A stretch of DNA of 64,000 nt from Dyadobacter sp. CY312 (GTDB taxonomy: Bacteria; Bacteroidota; Bacteroidia; Cytophagales; Spirosomataceae), in assembly GCF_021390535.1 (NCBI RefSeq), contig NZ_JAJUXG010000003.1, positions 310,001-374,000 on the forward strand. The letters run 5' to 3'. Below are positions 7,747 to 16,526 of the stretch, one piece after another. A program made the translations under genes and the position numbers. A model generated the notes under the pieces. The model was not told where the DNA came from and did not search any database. It saw nothing but the letters and a program-made list of their open reading frames with translations. Positions within the stretch are counted from its first letter, which is position 1, and each line of letters starts with the position of its first letter.

Positions 7747-8513
7747 TTGTCCCACACCCATTCTATTTCTTTAAGACCGAAATCCCTGATATCCTGTTCG
7801 CCGTCAAACAGAACTAAAATTCTTCCGTTGTCAGCAACGCCTGTAACACTTCCTTTAATCATTTTATTTTGATAATTGAATGTTATAGGTTGCTGATAAC
7901 CATGTAGTTTAGTCAGATACTCAGCATGAATTGTACCGTTTTTTGTCATTGACATCAAATCCTCATAGCGCCGGTCCAGCATTTTAATAAGTTGTTCAAA
8001 AGCATCATGCAACGAAACCTCCCGCCCCAGGACAGCAGCCAATGACGTCATTCGGGAAGAAGGGAAATCAATCTGTTTAATGTTTATACCGATTCCAATC
8101 ACGGTGCTCGAAATTATTGTTCCCTGAATTGAATTTTCAATACTTGTTCCGCTTATTTTTTTACCAGAAACATAAATATCATTTGGCCATTTTATCTTCA
8201 CCTGATCGGTATAAGCTGAGAGAAAATCAAAAATAGCGAGCGCAATAGTCTGACTTATCAGAAATTGTTGAGCAATTGGCAAGAAGACTGGTTTTAAAAT
8301 AAACGAAAAAGTAAGATTTTGTCCGGGTTCTGAGTACCACTTTGTCCCCCTTTGCCCACGTCCTCCAACCTGATTGTCGGTTATGACAACAGTGCCCTCT
8401 TCGGCCAAACCTTTGTGTACTAATTCCGCCGCTATGTCGTTTGTAGAATGACAACTTGGCAGATATATTATATTTTTGCCAATAATTAGGGTATTATGTA
8501 TAGAGTTGTACAA
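7743..8513 (-). CDS. birA: Biotin--[acetyl-CoA-carboxylase] ligase
   Basis: 256 residues, a catalytic-only (group I) enzyme without the N-terminal DNA-binding domain of E. coli BirA, so it is not expected to repress biotin genes. Motifs: substrate-sensing STNDIAAEL near residue 23, the biotinyl-AMP loop GGRGQRGTKW near 50, IKWPNDIYVSGKKISG near 110, and a C-terminal SH3-like part ending DFGLKEIEWV. It attaches biotin to the carboxylase carrier protein. No ATG is available at the start; the TTG at 8513 is used here. It is divergent from rsfS. Confidence 0.9.
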   Translation of the reverse strand: MYNSIHNTLIIGKNIIYLPSCHSTNDIAAELVHKGLAEEGTVVITDNQVGGRGQRGTKWYSEPGQNLTFSFILKPVFLPIAQQFLISQTIALAIFDFLSAYTDQVKIKWPNDIYVSGKKISGTSIENSIQGTIISSTVIGIGINIKQIDFPSSRMTSLAAVLGREVSLHDAFEQLIKMLDRRYEDLMSMTKNGTIHAEYLTKLHGYQQPITFNYQNKMIKGSVTGVADNGRILVLFDGEQDIRDFGLKEIEWVWDN

Positions 8514-8560
8514 TTTTTTTGCTTTACTTTAGGGTTTATAGAAATGGGAATCAATTACGC

Positions 8561-8944
8561 ATGAAACAACGCAAAAATAAAGAACTATCATCAAAAGATC
8601 TCTCCGAGCTTGTAGCTAAAGGAATGGCGGAAAAGAAAGGGCTTGATATAGCAATTCTGGATCTCAGAAAAGTAAAAAATTCCATAACTGATTTTTTTGT
8701 AATCTGCTCGGGTAACTCCGACACACAACTTGATGCTCTTGCCAACTCGGTAGAAGACGAAGTATACAAGGTTTCAAAAACTGAGCCATGGCAGAAAGAG
8801 GGAAAAGCGAATGGTGAGTGGATATTGATTGATTATGTGGACGTTGTCGCACACATTTTCAATAAAGACCGCCGCCAGCATTATGACCTGGAAGAGCTAT
8901 GGGGAGACGCAGTAGTAACATACCTGGAAGACTCCGTGGTATAA
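8561..8944 (+). CDS. rsfS: Ribosomal silencing factor RsfS
   Basis: 127 residues from the ATG at 8561, the normal family length; the longer TTG-initiated reading from 8519 adds unconserved residues. Conserved features: GLDIAILDLRKVKNSITDFFVICSG, then LDALANSVEDEV and WILIDYVDVVAHIF, ending YDLEELWGDA. RsfS binds L14 on the large subunit and blocks subunit joining when nutrients are low. It directly precedes ftsH, an arrangement common in Bacteroidota, with a perfect hairpin between them. Confidence 0.93.
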   Translation: MKQRKNKELSSKDLSELVAKGMAEKKGLDIAILDLRKVKNSITDFFVICSGNSDTQLDALANSVEDEVYKVSKTEPWQKEGKANGEWILIDYVDVVAHIFNKDRRQHYDLEELWGDAVVTYLEDSVV

Positions 8945-8951
8945 GTCCATC

Positions 8952-8977
8952 TAAGGCGGTGAACATTCACCGCCTTA
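8952..8977 (+). terminator. Perfect hairpin between rsfS and ftsH
   Basis: TAAGGCGGTGAA, two loop bases CA, then TTCACCGCCTTA: a perfect 12-bp inverted repeat starting 7 bases after the rsfS stop. There is no T run after it, so it may attenuate or stabilise transcript ends instead of terminating fully. Confidence 0.6.
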
Positions 8978-9017
8978 TGAATGTTGTTAAATATATTCCT
9001 CTTAATTAATACACAGA

Positions 9018-11090
9018 ATGTCTGATAACGATAATAAAAGAGGGCCTTTGGGCCCTAAAAGTCCACAGAAGGGTTACCAGGGCTGGATTATTGCAGCCTT
9101 GATAGCTACGATACTGGGGATAACATACCTGAACAGGACATCAACGGTAAGGGAAACTACGCAGAAACGATTTGAGAAAATGATGGCCGACAAAGAGGTT
9201 GCTCGCGTCACTGTCGTTAACGACAAATCTGTGGAAGTAACGCTGAAACCAGAAGCGCTGAAATCGGACAAGTACAAAACACTGACAAAAGAGAACACTT
9301 ATTTTGGTGGTGAATCGGCTTCACATTATCAGTTCCAGGTAACGTCGGCCGAAACCTTCAAAAAGGATTTTGATAAACTTCAGGAGGGCTTGCCGGAAAG
9401 TGACAAAGCCGAACTTGTGGTAGATACACGTAATGACTGGACCAGTTTCCTCGGAACTTGGGGATTCTTTATTGTGATGATCTTGGTAATGTATTTTATA
9501 CTTGGCCGAATGTCTGGCGGAGTAGGTCCTGGTGGGCAGATCTTCAACATTGGCCGTTCAAAAGCTACTTTATTTGATGCTGAGAACAAGGTTAAAATTA
9601 CATTTAATGATGTTGCCGGATTGGACGAGGCGAAAGAAGAGATTAAAGAAATTGTAGAGTACCTTCAAAGTCCTGACAAATTCAAGAAATTGGGTGCTAA
9701 AATACCAAAAGGAGCACTACTTGTAGGCCCTCCCGGAACTGGTAAAACACTTTTGGCGAAAGCTGTTGCGGGTGAAGCTGGTGTACCATTCTTCTCTCTT
9801 TCAGGTTCTGACTTTGTTGAAATGTTTGTGGGTGTAGGTGCGGCTCGTGTTCGTGACCTTTTCAAACAAGCAAAAGAAAAAGCACCTTGTATCATCTTTA
9901 TTGATGAGATCGATGCTGTTGGCCGTTCACGTGGACGTGGTGCAATGCCTGGTTCTAACGACGAACGTGAAAATACACTAAACTCGCTTTTGGTGGAGAT
10001 GGATGGATTTGCAACAGACTCTGGTATCATTATCGTAGCTGCTACCAACCGTCCCGACGTGTTGGATCCGGCACTTCTTCGTCCGGGTCGTTTTGACCGT
10101 CAGATTTCAGTGGACAAGCCAGATGTTATTGGTCGTGAAGCCATTTTCAAAGTGCATTTGAAACCCTTGAAATTATCGACTGACGTAAATATTCAGAAAC
10201 TTTCTTCACAGACTCCCGGATTTGCTGGTGCTGAAATTGCCAACGTTTGTAACGAAGCTGCACTTATAGCTGCCCGTCGTGATCGTGAAGAAGTAACGAT
10301 GCAGGATTTCCAGGACGCAATGGATCGCGTGATCGGCGGATTGGAAAAGAAAAATAAACTTATTTCTCCTGAAGAAAAAGAAATCGTAGCTTACCATGAA
10401 GCGGGTCATGCAGTAGCAGGCTGGTTCCTGGAACATGCTGATCCATTGGTAAAGGTTTCTATCGTGCCACGTGGTGTTGCTGCATTGGGTTACGCTCAAT
10501 ACCTTCCGAGAGAACAGTATTTGTATCGTACGGAGCAGTTGTTTGACGAAATGTGCATGACTCTGGGTGGACGTGCGGCAGAAGACGTCGTTTTTGGTAA
10601 AATTTCCACCGGAGCATTGAGTGATCTGGAAAGAGTGACCAAAGTTGCTTACAGCATGGTTACGATGTACGGGATGAATGAAAGAATCGGAAATATCTCT
10701 TACTACGATTCAAAACAGACCGAGTATTCGTTCACCAAACCTTACTCTGAATCTACATCACAAGCAATTGATGAAGAAGTTAGAAAGCTGATCGACCAGG
10801 CATATCAGTTCGTTAAAAAAATGTTGTTTGACAAAAGAGATAAGCTTGAAATCATTGCAAAAGAGCTTCTTGAAAAAGAAATCTTATTTCAAGCGGATCT
10901 TGAAAAATTGATTGGGAAACGTCCTTTCGAAAAAGAAACGAGTTATCAGGCATACATCAACCGTCGTTCAAATGAAGAGGCTGCGATCCACGAAGAAGTG
11001 GTGAAACAGACTTTGGAACAGGATAAAGCACTTGCCAAGGCCAAAGAAGATGAAATGGTTGCCGAAGCGAAAGAAGATTCCAACGATTAA
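9018..11090 (+). CDS. ftsH: ATP-dependent zinc metalloprotease FtsH
   Basis: 690 residues. TM1 at about 22-40, a periplasmic domain, TM2 at about 147-165, then the AAA domain with Walker A GPPGTGKT (about 237-244), Walker [10 protein letters not shown], and the second region of homology [20 protein letters not shown]. The peptidase domain has the zinc motif HEAGH at about 459-463. This membrane-anchored hexamer degrades misfolded membrane proteins and short-lived regulators. The C-terminal tail after 640 is charged and rich in Glu and Lys. A strong terminator follows. Confidence 0.97.
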   Translation: MSDNDNKRGPLGPKSPQKGYQGWIIAALIATILGITYLNRTSTVRETTQKRFEKMMADKEVARVTVVNDKSVEVTLKPEALKSDKYKTLTKENTYFGGESASHYQFQVTSAETFKKDFDKLQEGLPESDKAELVVDTRNDWTSFLGTWGFFIVMILVMYFILGRMSGGVGPGGQIFNIGRSKATLFDAENKVKITFNDVAGLDEAKEEIKEIVEYLQSPDKFKKLGAKIPKGALLVGPPGTGKTLLAKAVAGEAGVPFFSLSGSDFVEMFVGVGAARVRDLFKQAKEKAPCIIFIDEIDAVGRSRGRGAMPGSNDERENTLNSLLVEMDGFATDSGIIIVAATNRPDVLDPALLRPGRFDRQISVDKPDVIGREAIFKVHLKPLKLSTDVNIQKLSSQTPGFAGAEIANVCNEAALIAARRDREEVTMQDFQDAMDRVIGGLEKKNKLISPEEKEIVAYHEAGHAVAGWFLEHADPLVKVSIVPRGVAALGYAQYLPREQYLYRTEQLFDEMCMTLGGRAAEDVVFGKISTGALSDLERVTKVAYSMVTMYGMNERIGNISYYDSKQTEYSFTKPYSESTSQAIDEEVRKLIDQAYQFVKKMLFDKRDKLEIIAKELLEKEILFQADLEKLIGKRPFEKETSYQAYINRRSNEEAAIHEEVVKQTLEQDKALAKAKEDEMVAEAKEDSND

Positions 11091-11105
11091 ATAAATTAAA
11101 GTTTT

Positions 11106-11150
11106 AATAATAGCCGGGCAGTGATAAACTGTCCGGCTATTATTTTTTAT
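11106..11150 (+). terminator. Rho-independent terminator after ftsH
   Basis: A 17-bp stem (11106-11122 with 11128-11144, one G-U pair; core AGCCGGGCAGT/ACTGTCCGGCT), a five-base loop GATAA, then a T-rich run. It starts 16 bases after the ftsH stop. Confidence 0.9.
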
Positions 11151-11186
11151 TTTAGAGCAGTTATTTTATCCTAATCCCATCGTTAT

Positions 11187-12134
11187 ATGTCATTCGAAAT
11201 ATTCAAACAGCAATTCGGTGAGCTTACCGAATATATTATTCAGGAAAAAGAAACCGGTAACAGGTGTGTTATCCTCCCGGAATTGGGTGGAATTGTACGC
11301 CAGCTTTCCCTCCGAAAAGGTTTGACACTATATTCTGTTCTCAAAACCCCTCCTACTCCGCAAACTTTAAAAGAGGATTCTAAGAGCGCAAGTGAATTAT
11401 TATTCCCGTTTGCTAGTCGCATTCCTGATGGGAAGTATAAATTTCTTGGTAAAGATTATCAACTGAACAAAAATGAAAGCGGTGGCTTGAACGCCATACA
11501 TGGTCTTGTCAGAAAGCAAATCTTTAAACTTGAAGAACAGATTGTTCATGCAGATTTTGCCAGTTTACGTTTGTCATTTCAATTGAGTGAGCAGGAAGGG
11601 TATCCATTTGAAGTCAAGTTTTCTGTTACTTACTCTTTACATTCAGATGGCCGGTTTAACCTCACTTATCATGCAGAAAATCTGGGAAGTGAACCTTGCC
11701 CTGTTATGTTTGGATGGCACCCGTATTTCATGTTGGGTAACGAAGATCTGGACGCCTGGAAAATCAATATCCCCTCAACCAAGATCGTAACTTTTGATGA
11801 TAATATGATACCAACTGGCGTCTCTCCTTTTACACAGGAGCTGCCCATGTTGATGTATAGAAGAGAGTTGGATAACTGCTTTATTATAGATTCAGAATCA
11901 CAAACAGCGGTTACAGAACTAATATCTGATAATCAGCACGTAACACTCCGAATTGAACAGGAAACAGGAGAAGGTAAATTTAACTATCTGGTATTGTACA
12001 CACCGCCTTCAAGAGATTGCGTAGCCATTGAGCCGCTCACCGGCAATGTAAATGCCTTCAATAATGAAGAAGGGCTGAATATTCTTGCTCAGGGCAGAGC
12101 AATTAGTGGAACAATTAATGTGAGTCTGCGCTAA
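11187..12134 (+). CDS. Aldose 1-epimerase family protein
   Basis: 315 residues of the galactose-mutarotase-like superfamily. Visible: FPFASRIPDGKY (the substrate-binding Arg), AIHGLVRKQ (family His), FGWHPYFML (catalytic His) and CVAIEPLTGNVNAFN (catalytic Glu). Such enzymes interconvert alpha and beta anomers of hexoses in the cytoplasm or periplasm; no signal peptide is seen. The exact sugar cannot be told. Its TAA stop overlaps the TAG stop of the convergent nucleotidyltransferase gene by four bases. Confidence 0.85.
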   Translation: MSFEIFKQQFGELTEYIIQEKETGNRCVILPELGGIVRQLSLRKGLTLYSVLKTPPTPQTLKEDSKSASELLFPFASRIPDGKYKFLGKDYQLNKNESGGLNAIHGLVRKQIFKLEEQIVHADFASLRLSFQLSEQEGYPFEVKFSVTYSLHSDGRFNLTYHAENLGSEPCPVMFGWHPYFMLGNEDLDAWKINIPSTKIVTFDDNMIPTGVSPFTQELPMLMYRRELDNCFIIDSESQTAVTELISDNQHVTLRIEQETGEGKFNYLVLYTPPSRDCVAIEPLTGNVNAFNNEEGLNILAQGRAISGTINVSLR

Positions 12135-13234
12135 GAAGGATTGTTAGAATACCATCTCATTTTGTCATACAAAAGGCGCCATTCCAGGAAATAAGCAAGG
12201 TGCCCAAAAAGTACCTTGCTTTTATGTTTTAATCCATCGTGAACAGTAAGCCCATGTACAAAATAAGGCCATGTAGAATTTTCAGCTTGTGGCGGCATAG
12301 CAAGCCACAATTTTAGATATGGATTAATGTCAACCACGTCTTTTGATTCAGGCCATTTACTGTTCCACTCTATACCTAGGGATTTGAGTAAGTCGAGACT
12401 TTTGGTTAACAACGTATAAATACCTTTCTCTCTGGCTAATCTTTCTACCAATTTCCAATCGGTCTGGCTTCCATGACGAATCATATATGCGGCAAAATCA
12501 GCAATGTATTTTATGCGGCTCCATTGCTCTTTACCACCGTGATGAACAAGCAGTAATAAAAACTGATACTCGTTTTGAAAAGCATTCACAGTATTACCGT
12601 GCAGCTGGTAGTCAGACTGAAACTGCGCCCATTCTTCTTCCGGAAAATCAAATTTCAAGCGAGGATATGCCACCTGCCAGTGCGCCTCAACCATACTCGA
12701 AGTAGCAACAGAGGTGTTTTCCAAAGGCACATGATAATCCGTCCTGAAAAAGCTTTCTGTCCTGTCGGGAGTTTGCAAAAGATAATTTCTATACGCATCC
12801 GGATGGTAACCTTGCTCAGCCATCACCTTCAATGCCGTATCCAAAGATTTACGTTCAATCAGCAAATCTATATCTCCAAATTCACGCTTCCCAACATTAC
12901 CATATAGCCAATCAGCCCAAACGCTACCCTTGTATGCAAAACAAACTACCCCGTTTGCTCTAAGTAAATCGGAAAGTTTGCCCAACTCTTTGACCGACAA
13001 TAAATTGATAATTGCAGTTTGCTGGCATTCTTTTACCAATGCGTCCTGAAAACCCGTTTGTAGTTTGCTTTTGTGTAAAAAATCCAGAAACTGTGGTCGG
13101 ATACCGTGGTACCTGATCAGATTTCTCAAATACTTATCATCGATGCCAATGTCCGATGCTTCCGCATTGCTCTGAAAGCAGGCTGACAACATCATCTTCA
13201 TCTCAGGGGATAAGTATTTTTTATTTACAGGCAT
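12131..13234 (-). CDS. NTP_transf_5-type nucleotidyltransferase of the RiPP-like cassette
   Basis: 367 residues from the ATG at 13234, which overlaps the kinase stop by one base (TGATG), indicating translational coupling; the longer reading to 13276 overlaps the kinase and is rejected. The fold is marked by CFAYKGSVWADWLYG and REFGDIDLLIE, the two-Asp nucleotidyltransferase metal site (GDIDLLI) around residues 120-130, and HWQVAYPRLKF further on. It matches the PF14907 family (NTP_transf_5). Relatives sit in lasso-peptide clusters of the paeninodin type and in HPr-rel-A systems next to HprK-like kinases. Its substrate here is unknown. Confidence 0.8.
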   Translation of the reverse strand: MPVNKKYLSPEMKMMLSACFQSNAEASDIGIDDKYLRNLIRYHGIRPQFLDFLHKSKLQTGFQDALVKECQQTAIINLLSVKELGKLSDLLRANGVVCFAYKGSVWADWLYGNVGKREFGDIDLLIERKSLDTALKVMAEQGYHPDAYRNYLLQTPDRTESFFRTDYHVPLENTSVATSSMVEAHWQVAYPRLKFDFPEEEWAQFQSDYQLHGNTVNAFQNEYQFLLLLVHHGGKEQWSRIKYIADFAAYMIRHGSQTDWKLVERLAREKGIYTLLTKSLDLLKSLGIEWNSKWPESKDVVDINPYLKLWLAMPPQAENSTWPYFVHGLTVHDGLKHKSKVLFGHLAYFLEWRLLYDKMRWYSNNPS

Positions 13235-14151
13235 CAGGCAGGACTTGTAACGCTTACTAAACTTTGCTGAACCCAATTCTCAAGATTTGCAAAACCATCG
13301 GGTCTTCTCTTTTTCCATATTTGAGCATGAACAGCACATCTGAAACTTTGGGTAAAATGTTGCTTTAATGATTCGTCTTTCAACAACTCTACCGGCAAAG
13401 GAAAATTTTTGAGCATTTCAATTGGTATCTCCCCCGGAGCCAGCGCTTTTAAAACAGCTTTGTTTTTAGCCTTGTGAATAAAGTAGACAGAATTAAGTCG
13501 AACCGGCTGGTGGTCAAAGTCTTTTGACGGCTGATAGGAAAACTTATTAACGCCCTCGCTTACGGGTTGCAAATCCCTTTTATCATATTGTAAACCGTTC
13601 ACCGTGTTATCCCATATTTTGAGCTGCGGATAGGCCGGTACAATATAAGGAATACCATCACTGTCGAAGGTTATCGCAGTCAGATCATCGCTCAACAATG
13701 CACACCCGGCCTTAATGAACGCCGCGGCGGTTGTGGACTTTCCTGCACCCGGATTGCCCATAAACACCCAGGCCTCGTTTCCAACTTTAACTGCACTTGC
13801 GTGCAGGAGAAAGTGTCCTCTTTGAAACAACACAAGACCTAAAGCTTCGCTAACCGTAAACAGGCTCAGAATATTGGGGTCTTGTGTCTGCGGGGCGACA
13901 ATCAGCAAATCTGTTCCAATTGATTCAAAATCGGCTACTTCCTCCCAATGCAAGATCAGACTATCACCGGCACCTTTGCCAAATTTGGCACGAATACCTC
14001 TTCTGTAAATGGGGGTTTTAGCGAGCCTGGGAAGTTTCACACTACCTATTTTTATAGTAAGATCAGCGACATTTTCTTCTGTGCCAATACTTAGCTCAGG
14101 CAAACTAATTTCAGAATGTATGTTTAATCCGAATGCTTTATAGAAGTACAT
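13234..14151 (-). CDS. HprK-like serine kinase of the RiPP-like cassette
   Basis: 305 residues. An N-terminal beta-rich part (about 1-110) precedes a P-loop kinase core with Walker A GNPGAGKST at about 135 and the acidic motif LLSDDLTAI at about 158, then IVPAYPQLKIW. This layout is that of HPr kinase homologues found in lasso-peptide clusters (modifying the precursor C-terminus in the paeninodin type) and in HprK-related kinase A systems. It lacks the normal HPr kinase context (no HPr or PTS gene near). It starts 21 bases after the B2-like gene and ends in the start codon of the nucleotidyltransferase. Confidence 0.85.
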   Translation of the reverse strand: MYFYKAFGLNIHSEISLPELSIGTEENVADLTIKIGSVKLPRLAKTPIYRRGIRAKFGKGAGDSLILHWEEVADFESIGTDLLIVAPQTQDPNILSLFTVSEALGLVLFQRGHFLLHASAVKVGNEAWVFMGNPGAGKSTTAAAFIKAGCALLSDDLTAITFDSDGIPYIVPAYPQLKIWDNTVNGLQYDKRDLQPVSEGVNKFSYQPSKDFDHQPVRLNSVYFIHKAKNKAVLKALAPGEIPIEMLKNFPLPVELLKDESLKQHFTQSFRCAVHAQIWKKRRPDGFANLENWVQQSLVSVTSPA

Positions 14152-14172
14152 TTAAGAGGGGTCTTTTGAATA

Positions 14173-14613
14173 TTATTCCCACACCCACAAACGCTGGTAT
14201 GAAACTGTTTCAGGCCAGTCACCTATGATCACCGAGCCATTTTTTTCCACCCATGCATGAGCCTCAAACACTTTAGCGGCAGTTATATCCACGCCAATTT
14301 CCAGGGTTAGCGCTGGTACATGTCTGAGTAAATATTTTGTCGCCAGTGCTCGTGGCAAGCATAAAAGCTCGAATGGAAGATGATCAGCAGCAGACTTCAC
14401 CGCCCAAACGATTGTGTCGATGTGCTCCCGTGAAACTTCTTTCTTTCTATTTGTTTTGGAAAACCAATGATACAATTTACGAAAAGTAGAAAACGGCAAA
14501 ACCACCAGTCCAAACTTGATCACTGTCAAGCTCAAAGACGCTTTGAAAAAAGCTACTTTCTCTTTAAAGCTAATTTCCTGCCACCGTGACCAATATGTTT
14601 TGAAGTTTTTCAA
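14173..14613 (-). CDS. Lasso peptide biosynthesis B2-like transglutaminase-fold protease
   Basis: 146 residues of the PF13471 family. The cysteine-protease triad is visible: Cys in LLCLPRALATKYLL (about 95), His in FEAHAWVE (about 120) and Asp in IIGDWPE (about 130). In lasso peptide and related RiPP pathways the B2 protein removes the leader peptide delivered by the PqqD-like B1 protein, which is encoded immediately upstream. An N-terminal hydrophobic stretch (about 25-42) may be an amphipathic or membrane-associated helix. No ATG is available; translation probably starts at TTG 14613, five bases after the B1 stop. Confidence 0.85.
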   Translation of the reverse strand: MKNFKTYWSRWQEISFKEKVAFFKASLSLTVIKFGLVVLPFSTFRKLYHWFSKTNRKKEVSREHIDTIVWAVKSAADHLPFELLCLPRALATKYLLRHVPALTLEIGVDITAAKVFEAHAWVEKNGSVIIGDWPETVSYQRLWVWE

Positions 14614-14618
14614 AATTT

Positions 14619-14885
14619 CTATTCGGTTATTTCAACCAGTCGTTCCGAAATCAGGTCTTTTAACAAATCATCTACATCCGATTTGCACTCCGCCTCTTCC
14701 ACGTCATACTCCGCAAGTACAGCTGCGCACAGTTCATCTATCGTTTGCGGTCCTTTTTCCAATGAATCCCATACAAGCACACCTACTTCATCCAAACCGT
14801 AGTAAGCTCCTTTGTTATGATTAAGAATAACCGTTTCTCCGGCAACTTTTGAGGCTATTTGTTCAGAGGTAAGCTTGTATTTCAT
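14619..14885 (-). CDS. PqqD-family peptide chaperone (B1-like, RRE)
   Basis: 88 residues from ATG 14885. The pattern VAGETVILNHNKGAYYGLDEVGVLVWDSLE followed by helices with DDLLKDLISERLVEI is the PqqD fold (RiPP recognition element), which binds leader peptides and presents them to modification enzymes. It is the first gene of a four-gene minus-strand cassette. A TTTG-N21-TAACTTTG promoter lies just upstream. No precursor peptide ORF exists in the 63-base gap to the aldehyde dehydrogenase gene. Confidence 0.85.
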   Translation of the reverse strand: MKYKLTSEQIASKVAGETVILNHNKGAYYGLDEVGVLVWDSLEKGPQTIDELCAAVLAEYDVEEAECKSDVDDLLKDLISERLVEITE

Positions 14886-14930
14886 ATTTAATAATATTTC
14901 AGAGATATTTGAGTGCGGCTTGTAAGCATG

Positions 14931-14963
14931 CAAAGTTAGAAATAATAATCAGTCTATCTCAAA
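14931..14963 (-). promoter_or_regulatory. Promoter of the RiPP-like cassette
   Basis: The minus strand has TTTG (14960-14963), exactly 21 bases, then TAACTTTG (14931-14938), an excellent fit to the Bacteroidota TTTG-N19-21-TAnnTTTG promoter. The -33 box lies in the last codons of the upstream aldehyde dehydrogenase gene, so the cassette can be transcribed on its own, with a leader of about 40 bases. Confidence 0.7.
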
Positions 14964-16487
14964 CTTTATGCCCTGAGCAAGCGGTAAGGCGTTTCCGTAA
15001 TTGATGGTATTGGTTTGACGACGCATATATGCTTTCCAGGCATCCGATCCTGATTCACGTCCGCCACCTGTTTCTTTCTCTCCACCAAACGCACCTCCTA
15101 TCTCCGCACCAGACGTTCCGATATTAACATTGGCAATACCACAGTCGGATCCGGCGGCAGAAAGATACAACTCCGATTCTCTCACATTGAGTGTAAAAAT
15201 GGCAGAAGATAAACCCTGCGGAACATCGTTTTGTATGGCTATTGCTTCATCCAGTGTATCGTAACTTATGAGATACAGAATAGGTGCAAAGGTTTCATGC
15301 TGCACAATTGCAAAGTCATTGCTAACCTCAGCAATACATGGTGCCACATAACATCCCGATTCAAACCCTGAGCCCGATAGCTTTTGGGGTTCTATCAGAA
15401 AAACTCCTCCCTGATCAAGCACCTCCTTTGCAGACCTTTCATATTGTTCCACCGCCTGCACGTCTATCAAAGGCCCCACATGATTGTTTTCGTTCAAAGG
15501 ATCACCGATGCGCAGCTGGGCATAAGCCTTTACCAGCCGTTTTTTAACATCTTCATATATGTCTTTATGAACGATAAGTCTTCTTGTTGAAGTGCATCTT
15601 TGACCGGCTGTACCTACTGCTCCAAAAACAATTCCCGGAATAGCCACATTCAAGTCTGCCGAAGGCGTAACAATAATGGCATTGTTTCCACCAAGTTCCA
15701 GTAAACTTCTTCCCAGCCTTCGTCCTACGGATTCGGCTACCAAACGCCCCATTCTGGTACTACCTGTTGCTGATATCAATGGAATTCTTGTATCTGCTGA
15801 TAACCACTCTCCTGCTTCCTTACCACCAGTAAGCAAACAGGAAATTCCTTCTGGTAGCTGATTGTCTTTAAGAACTTTGCTGATAATATTCTGACAGGCA
15901 AGTGCTGTGAGCGGTGTTTTTTCAGATGGTTTCCAGATACAAACATCACCACAAACCCAGGCAAGCATCGAATTCCAGGACCATACAGCTACCGGGAAAT
16001 TGAATGCAGAGATAATTCCTACAATACCCAGCGGATGCCACTGTTCATACATCCGATGTTGCGGACGCTCACTGTGCATGGTTAATCCATACAATTGTCT
16101 TGAAAGGCCGACAGCGAAATCACAGATATCAATCATCTCCTGAACTTCACCTAAACCCTCTTGCAGGCTTTTACCCATTTCGTAACTCACAAGTGTACCA
16201 AGATCCGTCTTAAAAAAGCGTAACTGATCACCCATTTGACGAACAATCTCACCCCGGCGGGGAGCCGGCACACTTCTCCATTCGGTGAAGGCTTTTTGCG
16301 CTACTGCAACAACCTTATCATAGTCTTCTTTTCCTGCACTGGAAATCTGCGCAATCATTGCTCCATTAACAGGTGAGAAGGATTCAAAAGATTCTCCTGC
16401 TCCGTCCCAACTATTTTGTCCTGTACTTATTCCGTGGTTCACCAGCTTAATTCCCAGTTGATCCAAAACCTGCTGTATATCTTTCAT
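14949..16487 (-). CDS. amaB: Aminoadipate-semialdehyde dehydrogenase (ALDH7 family)
   Basis: 512 residues, full length for ALDH7. The catalytic Cys is in AGQRCTSTRR at about 300 and the general-base Glu in LLELGGNNAII at about 266; the NAD fold motif GSTRMGRLV precedes them. Closest family: L-piperidine-6-carboxylate / 2-aminoadipate 6-semialdehyde dehydrogenase (antiquitin), supported by NFPVAVWSWN and the C-terminal IGGAFGGEKETGGGRESGSDAWK. It oxidises the semialdehyde formed from saccharopine to 2-aminoadipate. The saccharopine dehydrogenase gene lies 39 bases upstream on the same strand, which supports a lysine-degradation role. Confidence 0.88.
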   Translation of the reverse strand: MKDIQQVLDQLGIKLVNHGISTGQNSWDGAGESFESFSPVNGAMIAQISSAGKEDYDKVVAVAQKAFTEWRSVPAPRRGEIVRQMGDQLRFFKTDLGTLVSYEMGKSLQEGLGEVQEMIDICDFAVGLSRQLYGLTMHSERPQHRMYEQWHPLGIVGIISAFNFPVAVWSWNSMLAWVCGDVCIWKPSEKTPLTALACQNIISKVLKDNQLPEGISCLLTGGKEAGEWLSADTRIPLISATGSTRMGRLVAESVGRRLGRSLLELGGNNAIIVTPSADLNVAIPGIVFGAVGTAGQRCTSTRRLIVHKDIYEDVKKRLVKAYAQLRIGDPLNENNHVGPLIDVQAVEQYERSAKEVLDQGGVFLIEPQKLSGSGFESGCYVAPCIAEVSNDFAIVQHETFAPILYLISYDTLDEAIAIQNDVPQGLSSAIFTLNVRESELYLSAAGSDCGIANVNIGTSGAEIGGAFGGEKETGGGRESGSDAWKAYMRRQTNTINYGNALPLAQGIKFEID

Positions 16488-16526
16488 TGATTTAAATCAT
16501 TTTATAAAAACCACAATTCCGGCGTT

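Noticed and set aside
13235..13276. Upstream extension of the nucleotidyltransferase
   Set aside because: It overlaps the kinase coding end by 42 bases; the start at 13234 gives a one-base TGATG coupling.
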